Of a stretch of 64,000 nucleotides of DNA, positions 25,938-35,306 are shown in pieces. The notes under the pieces are model-generated. The model was not told where the DNA came from and did not search any database. It saw only the letters and a program-made list of their open reading frames with translations. This stretch comes from Pseudomonas sp. ICMP 561. Lineage in GTDB: Bacteria > Pseudomonadota > Gammaproteobacteria > Pseudomonadales > Pseudomonadaceae. The number at the start of each line of letters is the position of its first letter. Position 1 is the first letter of the stretch. Where the stretch lies: the NCBI RefSeq assembly GCF_002699985.1, contig NZ_LKBT01000008.1, forward strand, positions 62,001 to 126,000. The letters run 5' to 3'. Both the position numbers and the translations under genes were made by a program.

Positions 25938-26818
25938 ATGCTTATCAGCAGGCAAAACCCCAGCCCCAGCGCGACGAGGCCTACAACTTCGCGTATCTGG
26001 ATGAGCAGACCAAACGCATGATCCGCCGTGCGTTGCTCAAGGCGGTGGCCATTCCCGGTTATCAGGTGCCATTTGGCGGCCGTGAAATGCCGCTGCCGTA
26101 TGGCTGGGGCACGGGTGGAATGCAACTGACGGCAGCGATTCTGGGCGCTGAAGACGTGCTCAAGGTCATCGATCAGGGCGCGGACGATACCACCAATGCC
26201 GTGTCGATCCGGCGCTTCTTTGCCCGCACCGCCGGTGTTGAAACTACCGAGCGCACGCCTGAAGCAACCGTCATCCAGACCCGCCACCGGATTCCGGAAA
26301 CGCCCCTGAGTGCGGATCAGATTCTGGTCTATCAAGTGCCGATTCCCGAACCGCTGCGCTTCATTGAGCCACTGGAAACCGAAACCCGGACCATGCACGC
26401 CCTCAATGACTACGGGGTCATGCACGTCAAACTTTACGAAGACATCGCCACGTTCGGGCACATCGCGACCAGCTACGCCTACCCGGTAATGGTCGATGAA
26501 CGCTACGTAATGGACCCGTCGCCGATCCCCAAATTCGACAACCCAAAACTCGACATGAGCCCGGCGTTGATGCTGTTCGGGGCGGGGCGGGAAAAACGCC
26601 TGTACGCCGTGCCGCCGTTTACCCGAGTGGTGAGCCTGGACTTCGAGGATCACCCGTTCGAGATCCAGCGCTGGGAACACAACTGCGCCATTTGCGGCAG
26701 CCACGATTCCTATCTCGACGAGCTGATTCTTGATGATTCAGGAACCCAGAGCTTCGTCTGTTCCGACACGGATTACTGCGCTCAGCGCGTCAGCCAGCAA
26801 CAGGAGGCGAGCCAATGA
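25934..26818 (+). CDS. phnJ: C-P lyase PhnJ (radical SAM carbon-phosphorus lyase)
   Basis: The 294-residue enzyme cleaves the C-P bond of 5-phosphoribosyl-1-phosphonates. Its cluster cysteines are Cys251 and Cys254 (CAIC) and Cys276 after 21 residues, followed by Cys282 after 5 more. That is the same C-X2-C-X21-C-X5-C spacing as in Escherichia coli PhnJ, where the last cysteine is the thiyl radical site. Other landmarks are FAYLDEQTKRMIRRALLKA and PYGWGTGGMQLT. The enzyme therefore looks fully functional. Confidence 0.96.
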   Translation: MNAYQQAKPQPQRDEAYNFAYLDEQTKRMIRRALLKAVAIPGYQVPFGGREMPLPYGWGTGGMQLTAAILGAEDVLKVIDQGADDTTNAVSIRRFFARTAGVETTERTPEATVIQTRHRIPETPLSADQILVYQVPIPEPLRFIEPLETETRTMHALNDYGVMHVKLYEDIATFGHIATSYAYPVMVDERYVMDPSPIPKFDNPKLDMSPALMLFGAGREKRLYAVPPFTRVVSLDFEDHPFEIQRWEHNCAICGSHDSYLDELILDDSGTQSFVCSDTDYCAQRVSQQQEASQ

Positions 26819-27633
26819 TCAGCGGGCAAGTCAGCCACAACATTACGTCACTGCCCGAGAGCACACAGCCGCTGCTTAAGGTTCGTGACCTGACCAAACT
26901 GTATGGCCCGGACAAAGGCTGCCAAGGCGTCAATTTCGAGCTGTATCCGGGGGAGGTGCTGGGCATCGTCGGTGAATCCGGTTCCGGTAAATCCACTTTG
27001 CTCTCGCTACTCAGTGGCCGCTGCCCGCCAGACCGTGGCGGCATCGATTATCGCGGCAAGGACGGGCAGATGCTTGATCTGTACAGCGCCAGCGAAGCCC
27101 AGCGCCGCACCTTGCTGCGCACCGAATGGGGTTTCGTCGAGCAAAGCCCGCGTGATGGTCTGCGCATGGGCGTGTCCGCCGGAGCCAATATCGGCGAACG
27201 CCTGATGGCTCAGGGCGTGCGCAATTATCAGGCGCTGCGGGAAGCCGGCATTGACTGGCTGACTCAGGTGGAGATTGATCCGCTGCGCATCGACGATCTG
27301 CCGCGCACGTTCTCCGGCGGCATGCAGCAGCGCTTGCAGATCGCTCGCAATCTGGTCTCCAGTCCGCGACTGGTGTTCATGGATGAGCCAACCGGCGGCC
27401 TCGACGTCTCGGTGCAGGCGCGCTTGCTGGATTTGCTGCGCGCCCTGGTGCGTGAGCTGGACCTGGCGGTGGTGATCGTCACCCATGACCTGGCCGTCGC
27501 CAGACTGCTGGCCGACCGTTTGATCGTGATGCGTCGCTCGCGGGTGGTGGAAACCGGTCTGACCGACCAGATCCTCGATGACCCGCAACATCCTTATTCG
27601 CAGTTGCTGGTGTCTTCGGTGCTGCAGCCGTGA
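26815..27633 (+). CDS. phnK: C-P lyase accessory ATPase PhnK
   Basis: The 272-residue ABC-type ATPase has Walker [10 protein letters not shown], signature [15 protein letters not shown], Walker [15 protein letters not shown] and a C-terminal [11 protein letters not shown], close to PhnK and oligopeptide-transporter ATPases. PhnK docks on the PhnGHIJ core rather than on a membrane permease. It overlaps the phnJ stop by 4 bp. Confidence 0.93.
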   Translation: MISGQVSHNITSLPESTQPLLKVRDLTKLYGPDKGCQGVNFELYPGEVLGIVGESGSGKSTLLSLLSGRCPPDRGGIDYRGKDGQMLDLYSASEAQRRTLLRTEWGFVEQSPRDGLRMGVSAGANIGERLMAQGVRNYQALREAGIDWLTQVEIDPLRIDDLPRTFSGGMQQRLQIARNLVSSPRLVFMDEPTGGLDVSVQARLLDLLRALVRELDLAVVIVTHDLAVARLLADRLIVMRRSRVVETGLTDQILDDPQHPYSQLLVSSVLQP

Positions 27634-27655
27634 ATCGCCTTTTGGGGGACGTCTC

Positions 27656-28372
27656 ATGAATACGCTGATCGAGGTCCGCGACCTCTCGAAAACTTTCACA
27701 TTGCACCAGCAGAACGGTGTCGCGCTCAACGTGCTGCGCGGCATGAATTTCAAAGTACGCGAAGGGGAATGCCTGGTGCTGCATGGCGACTCCGGCGCAG
27801 GCAAGAGCACTTTGCTGCGTACGCTATACGCCAACTATTTGCCCGCTGGCGGCAGCATCCGCGTGCAGCATGACGGTGAATGGCTGGAGCTGGTGGGTGC
27901 AGAGCCCCGGCAAGTGCTGGCGGTAAGGCGCCAGACGTTGGGTTACGTCAGCCAGTTTCTACGGGTGATCCCGAGGGTTTCCAGTCTGGATGTGGTCATG
28001 GAGCCTGCGCTTTCACGGGGCTGGTCAAAAGCCGACGCCAAAGCCCGTGCCGAACAGCTGCTGACCCGCCTGAACATTCCACAGCGCCTGTGGCAACTCG
28101 CACCGGGGACTTTTTCCGGCGGTGAGCAACAGCGTATCAATATTGCCCGCGGCTTCATGGTGCCCTGGCCCGTGTTGCTGCTGGACGAGCCCACCGCATC
28201 GCTGGATGACAGCAATCGCCAGGTGGTGCTGGAGCTGATGAGTGAAGCCAAACATGCCGGTGCAGCGTTGATTGGGATCTTCCATGACCGCACCGCCCGT
28301 GAAGCGGTTGCCGACCGCTTTCTGGACATGACCCCGGTGGACCTGACCGCCAAGGAGTTGCAGCAATGCTGA
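27656..28372 (+). CDS. phnL: C-P lyase accessory ATPase PhnL
   Basis: The 238-residue ATPase has Walker [10 protein letters not shown], signature [15 protein letters not shown] and Walker [16 protein letters not shown]. PhnL is the second ABC-like subunit required for C-P lyase activity. The ATG at 27656 is preceded by GGGGGA; the longer open frame from 27578 lies within phnK and is ignored. Its stop overlaps the phnM start by 7 bp. Confidence 0.92.
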   Translation: MNTLIEVRDLSKTFTLHQQNGVALNVLRGMNFKVREGECLVLHGDSGAGKSTLLRTLYANYLPAGGSIRVQHDGEWLELVGAEPRQVLAVRRQTLGYVSQFLRVIPRVSSLDVVMEPALSRGWSKADAKARAEQLLTRLNIPQRLWQLAPGTFSGGEQQRINIARGFMVPWPVLLLDEPTASLDDSNRQVVLELMSEAKHAGAALIGIFHDRTAREAVADRFLDMTPVDLTAKELQQC

Positions 28373-29556
28373 CCGAACAGATTCTCACCAATGCTCAAGT
28401 GGTAACCGCTGATCAGGTGTTCAACGGCACCGTGGTAGTGCGCGATGGCGTGATCGTTGAGATGCAAACCGGGCGTAGCCAGGCGCCTCAGGCGCAGGAC
28501 CTGCAAGGCGATTTCCTGCTGCCTGGCCTTGTCGAGCTGCACACCGACAACCTTGAAAAACACCTGTCGCCACGCCCCGGCGTAGACTGGCCTTCGGCGT
28601 CGGCGGTGCTCAGCCATGATGCGCAGATCATTGCATCGGGCATCACCACGGTGTTCGACGCGCTGTCTATCGGTGACGTCAACCCCAAGGGCAAGCGCAT
28701 GCAGCAACTGCCTGCGATGCTGGAAGCGATTGCCCACGCTAACGCGGCAGGCCTGACCCGTGCCGAGCACCGCCTGCACTTGCGTTGTGAAGTCTGCCAC
28801 CCGGACACCTTGAGCGTGTTCCGCGATCTGGTAGCGCAGCCACTGGTGCAACTGGTGTCAGTGATGGATCACTCGCCGGGTCAGCGCCAGTTCGCGCTTG
28901 AGTCCAAGTACCGCGAGTACTACATGGGCAAATATCAACTGACGACCGCGCAAATGGACGAGTTCATCGTTGAGCAAGTGGGCAATTCCCGTGAGTACAG
29001 CGATCGTTTTCGTCGCGCTATCGTCGAGGATTGCCTGGCGCGAGGACTGTCGGTGGCCAGCCATGACGACGCGACACTGGCTCATGTCGAGGAGTCCGCA
29101 GGCTACGGCATGAGCATCGCTGAATTCCCTACTACCATGGAAGCGGCGCAAGGTTGTCGGCGTCTGGGCATGAGCGTCTTGATGGGCGCACCCAACGTGG
29201 TTCGCGGTGGATCTCACTCCGGCAACGTGGCAGCCGTCGATCTGGCAAAAGAAGGGCTACTGGATATTCTCTCCAGCGACTATTATCCGGCCAGCCTGTT
29301 GCAGGCCGCGTTCACGCTGGCCGGGCAGGGCGATTACTGCACGCTGCCCCAGGCAGTCGCAATGGTCAGTCGGGCTCCGGCCGTTTCAGCCGGGCTGGAT
29401 GATCGCGGGGAAATCCGGGTCGGGTTGCGAGCCGATCTGGTTCAAGTCCGTGCTGATAAGAGCCGTGGTGATAAGAGCCGGGCGGATAATGTCCGGAATC
29501 AAGGTACGCTGCCGGTTATTCAGCAGGTCTGGCGACAAGGCAAGAGGGTGTATTGA
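28366..29556 (+). CDS. phnM: Alpha-D-ribose 1-methylphosphonate 5-triphosphate diphosphatase PhnM
   Basis: The 396-residue amidohydrolase-fold enzyme has the metal site [15 protein letters not shown], then [47 protein letters not shown] and [10 protein letters not shown]. It removes pyrophosphate from the intermediate made by PhnGHIL. Near the C-terminus, between the amidohydrolase body and the last strand, five codons are tandemly repeated (DKSRG then DKSRA), an expansion also visible in the DNA at 29455-29480. Confidence 0.94.
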   Translation: MLTEQILTNAQVVTADQVFNGTVVVRDGVIVEMQTGRSQAPQAQDLQGDFLLPGLVELHTDNLEKHLSPRPGVDWPSASAVLSHDAQIIASGITTVFDALSIGDVNPKGKRMQQLPAMLEAIAHANAAGLTRAEHRLHLRCEVCHPDTLSVFRDLVAQPLVQLVSVMDHSPGQRQFALESKYREYYMGKYQLTTAQMDEFIVEQVGNSREYSDRFRRAIVEDCLARGLSVASHDDATLAHVEESAGYGMSIAEFPTTMEAAQGCRRLGMSVLMGAPNVVRGGSHSGNVAAVDLAKEGLLDILSSDYYPASLLQAAFTLAGQGDYCTLPQAVAMVSRAPAVSAGLDDRGEIRVGLRADLVQVRADKSRGDKSRADNVRNQGTLPVIQQVWRQGKRVY

Positions 29557-30122
29557 TGGCAGGCAGGTTGATCTATCTCATCGGGCCGTCCGGTTCGGGC
29601 AAGGACAGCCTGCTGGATAGCGCGCGCGATGAACTGACCCGGCGCGGTTGTCGGGTGGTACAGCGCGTCATCACGCGTTCGGCGGAGGCCGTCGGTGAGT
29701 CCGCGCAGGCTGTGACCGTCGAGCAGTTTATGGCCATGCAGGCGCAGGGTGAATTCGCTTTGAGCTGGCAGGCCAACGGCTTGCATTACGGCATTCCGAA
29801 ACAGGTCGATGAGTGGCTGGGGGCTGGGCTGGACGTTCTGGTCAACGGCTCCCGCGCGCATCTGTCTCAGGCCCGTCAGCGCTACCCTGATTTGCTGGCG
29901 ATCTTGCTGACGGTCAATGACGACACCTTGCGCCAGCGATTGCTGGCCCGAGGCAGGGAATCAGTGGCTGACATCGAAGCGAGGCTGCAACGCAATTCCC
30001 GTTTCACTGTGGAGTTGCTGGACAGCGATTCAGCGGTATTCCTGCTCGACAACTCGGGAGCGCTGGAGCAGACCACCGAGCGTTTGTTGCAACACATCGC
30101 CCGTGAGCACGCATGCGCCTGA
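29556..30122 (+). CDS. phnN: Ribose 1,5-bisphosphokinase PhnN
   Basis: The 188-residue kinase has a P-loop GPSGSGKDSLL at its N-terminus and ITRSAEAVGESAQAV, in keeping with PhnN and guanylate kinase-like folds. It makes PRPP from ribose 1,5-bisphosphate, feeding the product of C-P lyase into central metabolism. The ATG overlaps the last base of the phnM stop; a TTG just before is unlikely to be used. Confidence 0.9.
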   Translation: MAGRLIYLIGPSGSGKDSLLDSARDELTRRGCRVVQRVITRSAEAVGESAQAVTVEQFMAMQAQGEFALSWQANGLHYGIPKQVDEWLGAGLDVLVNGSRAHLSQARQRYPDLLAILLTVNDDTLRQRLLARGRESVADIEARLQRNSRFTVELLDSDSAVFLLDNSGALEQTTERLLQHIAREHACA

Positions 30123-30862
30123 CTTTGCTGGGCACCGCAGATGCTCGTCAGGTTCCGGTGTATGGCTGTCAGTGCCCGGCGTGTCTGGCAGCCATGGCCG
30201 ATCATCGCTTGCGGCGGCTACCGTGCAGCGCCTTGATCGAGTGTGGCGATCAACGCTGGCTGATCGACAGCGGGCTGACCGATCTTGCCGAGCGTTTTCC
30301 ACCCCGTACGCTGAGCGGCATCCTGCAGACCCATTACCATGCTGATCACGCCCAGGGCCTGCTGCATTTGCGTTGGGGGCAGGGACTGATCATTCCGGTA
30401 CACGGGCCGAAGGATCCGGAAGGCTTGTCCGATTTGTACAAACATCCGGGTATTCTTGATTTCAGCCAGCCATTCGATGCTTTCGAGACCCGTGAGCTTG
30501 GCAGCCTGACCGTTACCGCCTTGTCGCTGCTGCATTCCAAACCCACCCTGGGCTATCTGCTGCAAGGCGAGGGCAGACGCGTTGCTTATCTCACCGACAC
30601 AGTAGGTTTGCCTGACGCAACGCGCGCTTATCTGCAACGTCAACCGCTGGATGTGCTAGTCCTGGATTGTTCAATGCCGCCGCAACCGCAAGCTCCGCGT
30701 AATCACAACGATCTGAATCTTGCGCTTGAGATCATCAAGCAACTGCAACCGGGCAAGGCCGTACTGACCCATATCGGCCATACGCTGGATGCGTGGTTGA
30801 TGGAGCACGAGGATGAGTTGCCGGAGCAGGTGGTTGTCGCCAGGGACGGGATGCAGGTTTGA
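30113..30862 (+). CDS. phnP: Phosphoribosyl cyclic phosphodiesterase PhnP
   Basis: The 249-residue metallo-beta-lactamase-fold enzyme has the N-terminal zinc site CQCPACLAA and the metal motif HYHADHAQG, with later ligands in DCSMPP and LTHIGH. It opens 5-phosphoribosyl 1,2-cyclic phosphate, the C-P lyase product. Its start overlaps phnN by 10 bp. No phnO lies between phnN and phnP, unlike the E. coli operon. Confidence 0.93.
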   Translation: MRLTLLGTADARQVPVYGCQCPACLAAMADHRLRRLPCSALIECGDQRWLIDSGLTDLAERFPPRTLSGILQTHYHADHAQGLLHLRWGQGLIIPVHGPKDPEGLSDLYKHPGILDFSQPFDAFETRELGSLTVTALSLLHSKPTLGYLLQGEGRRVAYLTDTVGLPDATRAYLQRQPLDVLVLDCSMPPQPQAPRNHNDLNLALEIIKQLQPGKAVLTHIGHTLDAWLMEHEDELPEQVVVARDGMQV

Positions 30863-30961
30863 TCTGCGGTCGAACTTCGTCATACACGACCGTTCAAACG
30901 TGACAGATTGATCACGCGGTCATCGTCATGATGGTCATTTGCAGTGTGCGGAGATTTACCT

Positions 30962-31291
30962 ATGAGCATTCAGCCTTACTCTACAGCGGCCCCGAGTCGC
31001 GCCGACGTCGATGCCTTTGCGGGGGCGACCCTGATCCAGTTCGGGACCGATTGGTGCGGCTTCTGCAAGGCTGTCGAGCCGCTGGTCAATAAGGTACTTG
31101 CGGACTATCCCGACGTACGTCATCTGAAAATCGAAGACGGCAGTGGGCGACCACTGGGCCGCTCATTCAGGGTCAAGCTTTGGCCAACACTGATTTTCAT
31201 GCGCGATGGTGCTGAACTCAGTCGTCTGGTACGGCCCGGTAGTATCAGCGCGATTGAAGAGGCGTTTGAAGGGATGGTGCAGGAAGTCTGA
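30962..31291 (+). CDS. Thioredoxin-like protein with WCGFC site
   Basis: The 109-residue cytoplasmic protein has a thioredoxin fold: LIQFGTDWCGFCKAVEPLV, then RHLKIEDGSGRPLGRSFRVKLWPTLIFMRDG, including the cis-proline (WPTL). The active site is WCGFC, where most thioredoxins have WCGPC; the change at the third residue usually shifts redox potential. It lies 99 bp after phnP in the same direction, so read-through from the phn operon is possible. The ATG at 30962 is chosen over an upstream GTG at 30944. Confidence 0.85.
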   Translation: MSIQPYSTAAPSRADVDAFAGATLIQFGTDWCGFCKAVEPLVNKVLADYPDVRHLKIEDGSGRPLGRSFRVKLWPTLIFMRDGAELSRLVRPGSISAIEEAFEGMVQEV

Positions 31292-31302
31292 AGCCACACT
31301 CT

Positions 31303-31395
31303 CCGTAGGACCGGCTTTAGCCGGGAGGGGCGGGTACATTCCCCATATATTCTTCGCCAGAAATAATGTCCTCCCGGCTAAAGCCGGTCCTACGG
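31303..31395. repeat. REP-type inverted repeat doublet
   Basis: Perfect 26 bp arms at 31303-31328 and 31370-31395 (CCGTAGGACCGGCTTTAGCC type) flank 41 nt. It lies between the convergent thioredoxin and moaA genes, where its stem may end both transcripts. Confidence 0.8.
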
Positions 31396-31439
31396 ACTTC
31401 ATGTATTCGCAGGAATAGCATTCCAGTTCGGAGGCTTTC

Positions 31440-32438
31440 CTACCCTCCCGTCATATTCATGAACCGCACCACCTGCACTTCATCGTTGACGCTGAAGTTG
31501 TGGCTCCACGGTTTCAACTGCATGGCGTCGATGATCGCTTTCTCAAGCTTTTCCGGTTGGCCCGGATTGGCACGCAGCACGGCTTTGAGATCCGCAGAGT
31601 GTTCATTGCCCAGACACAGGAGCAGCCGACCCTCAACGGTCAACCGTACCCGGTTGCAGGTCGCGCAGAAGTTATGGCTGTGGGGGGAGATGAAGCCGAC
31701 ACGAATGTCCGGTGCTTCCGCCAGGCGCCAGTAACGTGAAGGACCTTGAGTGGATTCAGCGGAATTGATCAGCGTATAGCGCTCGGCAATCCGTTCGCGT
31801 ACCTGATCACTTGAGTAGAAGGACTCGGCGCGGCTGTGATCGCTGATGATGCCCAGCGGCATCTCTTCGATGAAGGAAATATCCAGCTTGCGGTCGATGG
31901 CGAAGGCCACCAGATCATTGATCTCATGATCGTTGCGACCTTGCATCACCACGCAGTTGAGCTTGGTGTGCACGAAACCCGCAGCGTTGGCTGCATCGAT
32001 CCCGGCGATGACCTTGCTCAGGTCACCCGTGCGGGTCATTTCCTTGAAGCGCACCGGGTCAAGGCTGTCCAGACTGATGTTGAGTCGGGAAACTCCGGCG
32101 TCGAACAGCGGCTGAGCGAGTTTGTCGAGTTGCGAGCCATTGGTGGTCATGCACAGCTCACGCAAGCCGGGCAGGGCGGCAATCTGCTGACAAAGCCCGA
32201 CAATTCCGGATCGAACCAGCGGCTCGCCGCCGGTCAGTCGAATCTTGCGTGTGCCAAGGGCGACAAACTGTTCAGCGACCTGATAAATCTCTTCAAGCGA
32301 CAGAATCTGTTGGCGCGGCAGAAACGTCATTTCCTCGGCCATGCAATACACGCAACGGAAGTCGCAACGGTCTGTCACTGACATCCGCAGGTAATCGACC
32401 TTGCGTGCAAAGCTGTCCATCAGGATACGGTCTGACAT
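31440..32438 (-). CDS. moaA: GTP 3',8-cyclase MoaA
   Basis: The 332-residue radical SAM enzyme makes the first step of molybdenum cofactor synthesis. The SAM cluster is C25-X3-C29-X2-C32 (CDFRCVYC) and the second cluster lies in [10 protein letters not shown]...LLLCLG near the C-terminus. GGEP and the RLTGGEP context are intact. The ATG at 32438 has AGAAGG 5 nt upstream, so it is preferred to the GTG at 32444. The protein ends MNMTGG, the GG-type tail essential for MoaA. The FNT channel gene lies 58 bp upstream in the same direction. Confidence 0.95.
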   Translation of the reverse strand: MSDRILMDSFARKVDYLRMSVTDRCDFRCVYCMAEEMTFLPRQQILSLEEIYQVAEQFVALGTRKIRLTGGEPLVRSGIVGLCQQIAALPGLRELCMTTNGSQLDKLAQPLFDAGVSRLNISLDSLDPVRFKEMTRTGDLSKVIAGIDAANAAGFVHTKLNCVVMQGRNDHEINDLVAFAIDRKLDISFIEEMPLGIISDHSRAESFYSSDQVRERIAERYTLINSAESTQGPSRYWRLAEAPDIRVGFISPHSHNFCATCNRVRLTVEGRLLLCLGNEHSADLKAVLRANPGQPEKLEKAIIDAMQLKPWSHNFSVNDEVQVVRFMNMTGG

Positions 32439-32496
32439 TTCCACCTTCTCAATACTTTATCCAACAGCCATATAACAGCACTGTGCGTGGCAAGTT

Positions 32497-33321
32497 TCAT
32501 ATTTTTTGCGAACTGGCCGCCGGTGACGCTACAGGGTTATCGGCCGATGTCAGCGTTTCGCTATAGGACACATAGTAAGCCAGACCCACAAATACTGCGC
32601 CACCCACCGCGTTACCTAGAAATACCGCGACGAAGTTGTCCACGAACTGGGTCCAGCTCAGGGCGTCGGCGAATATTGCCGCAGGAATCAGAAACATATT
32701 GGCCACGACGTGCTGGAAACCGATGGCCACAAAGGCCATCACTGGAAACCAGATGCCGAGGATCTTGCCTGCAACATCCTTGCTGGCGTAGGACAGCCAC
32801 ACGGCCAGACAAACCAGCCAGTTGCAGCCGATCCCGGAAATGAATGCCTGGGTGAAATCTGCGTTGACTTTGCCGGTAGCGATGGCGATGGTCTTCGCCA
32901 GGAACGGACCTTCAGTCAAGCCCAGCAGGTGACCAAAGAAAAACGCGACAAACAGGGCTCCCAGCAAGTTGGCCACTGTCACCAGCAACCAGTTGCGTGC
33001 CACCGCCGACAGCTTGATTCGCCCAGCGAACATTGCCATCGGCAGGCTCATCATGTTGCCGGTGAGCAACTCGCCGCCCGCAAGAATCACCAGGATCAGG
33101 CCAATGGGGAAAACAGCAGCCCCGAGCAAATTACCGAATGAAGCCCACTGCGCCGGAATCATGGTGCTGACGTGGATATCCAGCAGGAAGCCGAGGGAAA
33201 TGAATGCCCCGGCCAGAAAGCCCAGAATCAGGACTGAGAGCATGGGCAGGTGGGCTTTCTTCACGCCTGCTTCGACGGTCAGTTCGGCAATCTGTTGCGG
33301 GGTATTCACGGACATAATCAT
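32497..33321 (-). CDS. Formate/nitrite transporter (FNT) family channel
   Basis: The 274-residue inner-membrane protein has six to seven helices and family motifs (GELLTGNMMSLPMA, GIGCNWLVCLAVWL, GFQHVVANMFLIPAAI, FLGNAVGGAVFV). It passes formate, nitrite or related small anions with protons. Two ATGs (33321 and 33315) are possible starts. It precedes moaA on the same strand, which fits nitrate/nitrite or formate metabolism through molybdoenzymes. The 350 bp upstream (33322-33671) holds no gene, and no ANR/FNR-type palindrome was seen. Confidence 0.9.
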   Translation of the reverse strand: MIMSVNTPQQIAELTVEAGVKKAHLPMLSVLILGFLAGAFISLGFLLDIHVSTMIPAQWASFGNLLGAAVFPIGLILVILAGGELLTGNMMSLPMAMFAGRIKLSAVARNWLLVTVANLLGALFVAFFFGHLLGLTEGPFLAKTIAIATGKVNADFTQAFISGIGCNWLVCLAVWLSYASKDVAGKILGIWFPVMAFVAIGFQHVVANMFLIPAAIFADALSWTQFVDNFVAVFLGNAVGGAVFVGLAYYVSYSETLTSADNPVASPAASSQKI

Positions 33322-33671
33322 GGCTCAAGCAAGGCAACTTTCAGGGTGCGAGCGCGGGGCCCGCGACTGCTGGCAGTCACCGGTCAATATTTGGGGTTCT
33401 GGCGTCCTGTCGGGTTGCGCAACATGCGCGTGGGCACATTGGCGAAGTCCTGTGATTCAGAAGAGTGGTTCGCGGCATGTTCAGCGGCGGGCGGCGCACG
33501 GTACAGCGCAGTCGCTCGCGGACGGTCCGGGCAAGCTGGGCTCGTTCACCGAATTAGTAAGCAAGCTACTGAGTCGAAATGCCGCAGTCCAATCGCTTGT
33601 TCCGATGAGGTGATCGATAGACTCAATCACCGGTCTACAGGCCCCGTGCAGCAAGGGGTTAGCGGAATGGC

Positions 33672-34694
33672 TTAGTTGAGGGGAGTAAGCTTCAACATGA
33701 GCTCAACCTGTGCGCCATGACCCTTATCGAGTTGTTTGTTGCTGCGTTGCACGGTCGCGCCGCAGCGTTTGGACAGTGCATCCACAAGGCTCAAGGCCAA
33801 GGGCGTGCCTGACGCGGAGAAGGAAGTTAACACCTCATCGCTGAATCCGGGGCCTTGATCACAGATGCAGATCCGCGCTGTTTGCGTATCCATTGGCTCT
33901 ATTTGCAGGTCGATACCACTGCCGTTGCTGTGCTTGATCGCGTTGTCCAGTAGCTCGTTGAGAATCAAACCCATGTTGGACGCTATTTGCAGGGAAACGT
34001 AAACCGGCCGGGTTTGAAGACTGAGCGCGATAGGCCTGCTGTACTGGGTGTCGATAACGCCCCGCGCCAGATCAGGCAGCAGTTGTGCGAGGTCGACCTG
34101 ATTCTGGCTGTTGCGGTGTAACTGCTCCTGGACGGCGCCAATCCCTACCACTCGTGATATGGCCGACTGCATCAGGTTTTTTGCTTCGTCACCCTTGGCG
34201 CGCAGGCTGGAAAGTTGCAACAGGCTGATGATCAACTGAAGGTTGTTCTTGACCCGATGATTGAGCTCGGCAAGCAGCGCCTGCTGATTTTCCGCCATTT
34301 CCCGTTGTTCGGTGATATCGACGCAACTGCCGAAATAACCCGCGAACTCTCCGTCGCGGTAAAACGGTGCACCACTGTCCAGCATCCAGCGGTATTGCCC
34401 GTCATGACGCCTGACCCGGTAGGGTGTTTTGAAAGGTGCTCGCTCGTCGAATGCCTTGTCATAAGCATCGACACAAGCGCCCAGGTCTTCGGGATGAATA
34501 TCATCCTTCCAGCCATAGCCGCAAAGCTGCTGCTGGCTCTTGCCGGTAAAGTCTGTCCAGGGCTTATTGAACCAGTCGCAGTGTTTGTCGCTTCTGGCTC
34601 GCCAGATCATCACCGGTGCGTGGTCAGCCAGCTCCCGGAATTCCCGTTCACCGAGTGCTGCCGGGTGGCTCGTCTCCTCAGGCTCGGATTTCAT
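33672..34694 (-). CDS. PAS-domain sensor histidine kinase, HisKA_2 type
   Basis: The 340-residue soluble kinase has a PAS domain with PAC motif at about residues 20-130 (WFNKPWTDFTGKSQQQLCGYGW, ending GSCVDITEQ), a HisKA_2 dimerisation segment with phospho-acceptor His146 (LAELNHRVKNNLQLI), and an ATPase domain (NELLDNAIKHSNGSG, CDQGPGF). No membrane segment is seen, so it senses a cytoplasmic cue. Its start overlaps the upstream response-regulator gene by 17 bp. The frame reading to 35015 lies on that regulator and is not used. Confidence 0.88.
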   Translation of the reverse strand: MKSEPEETSHPAALGEREFRELADHAPVMIWRARSDKHCDWFNKPWTDFTGKSQQQLCGYGWKDDIHPEDLGACVDAYDKAFDERAPFKTPYRVRRHDGQYRWMLDSGAPFYRDGEFAGYFGSCVDITEQREMAENQQALLAELNHRVKNNLQLIISLLQLSSLRAKGDEAKNLMQSAISRVVGIGAVQEQLHRNSQNQVDLAQLLPDLARGVIDTQYSRPIALSLQTRPVYVSLQIASNMGLILNELLDNAIKHSNGSGIDLQIEPMDTQTARICICDQGPGFSDEVLTSFSASGTPLALSLVDALSKRCGATVQRSNKQLDKGHGAQVELMLKLTPLN

Positions 34695-35130
34695 TGATGC
34701 TGACCGTTGGCAATCGTGACCGGGCAGGCTGGAATATCTCCAGTGCGTTATGAGCAGGGAGCGTGGCGAGGGGCCGACCATCCAGCAACGCTTGAGCAAC
34801 TTTCGCGCACAGGCTGAGGTCTTGCGGCGCATAGGGTTTGCGCAACAAGCCCAACGCTGCATCGGCGTTGGCCCGGGCAGTGAGGATTTGCCCGCTGATG
34901 AACATCGAACTGACGCCATGCTCTTCCATAAGACTGCGGGCCAGCGCGATGCCCTCGTCATGACCACCGAGATTGATATCGACGAAAGCGATGTCTGCCC
35001 TCTGTTCACGGGCAAGTTTCAGCGCGTGAGACACGTCGTATGCAGGGCCGATTACTTCATGCTCTGCACCTAGCGTGGCGGCGGCAATCATTGCCAGGAC
35101 CGGATCATCTTCTATTAGAAGGATGCGCAT
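34678..35130 (-). CDS. Single-domain response regulator
   Basis: The 150-residue product is a receiver domain: MRILLIEDDPVLA, phospho-acceptor Asp51 (FVDINLGG), FISGQI and RKPYAPQDL. There is no DNA-binding or enzyme domain, only a short C-terminal tail. The partner is the overlapping kinase downstream. This gene order and the HWE/HisKA_2 kinase type resemble general-stress or light/redox relays in other bacteria, where the output is a protein partner. Confidence 0.88.
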   Translation of the reverse strand: MRILLIEDDPVLAMIAAATLGAEHEVIGPAYDVSHALKLAREQRADIAFVDINLGGHDEGIALARSLMEEHGVSSMFISGQILTARANADAALGLLRKPYAPQDLSLCAKVAQALLDGRPLATLPAHNALEIFQPARSRLPTVSINEIRA

Positions 35131-35306
35131 TCTTTATTCCTGCCTTTCAAACGGGAGACGCAAACGTTGGCGTGGGAGTGGCCAGTTACGTCGCGAGGCA
35201 AAAAGCGTCTACTCATGCAAATGCACGTCGTTGCAAGATTGGGCTGCCCCTTGACTGAATGGTTCATAAATGGTTTTAAAAACATTCAAACGAGTGTAAG
35301 TCTCTG

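Noticed and set aside
33322..33671. Search for an anaerobic (ANR/FNR-type TTGAT-N4-ATCAA) site before the FNT channel gene
   Set aside because: No such palindrome was found in the 350 bp upstream, so no oxygen control is claimed.
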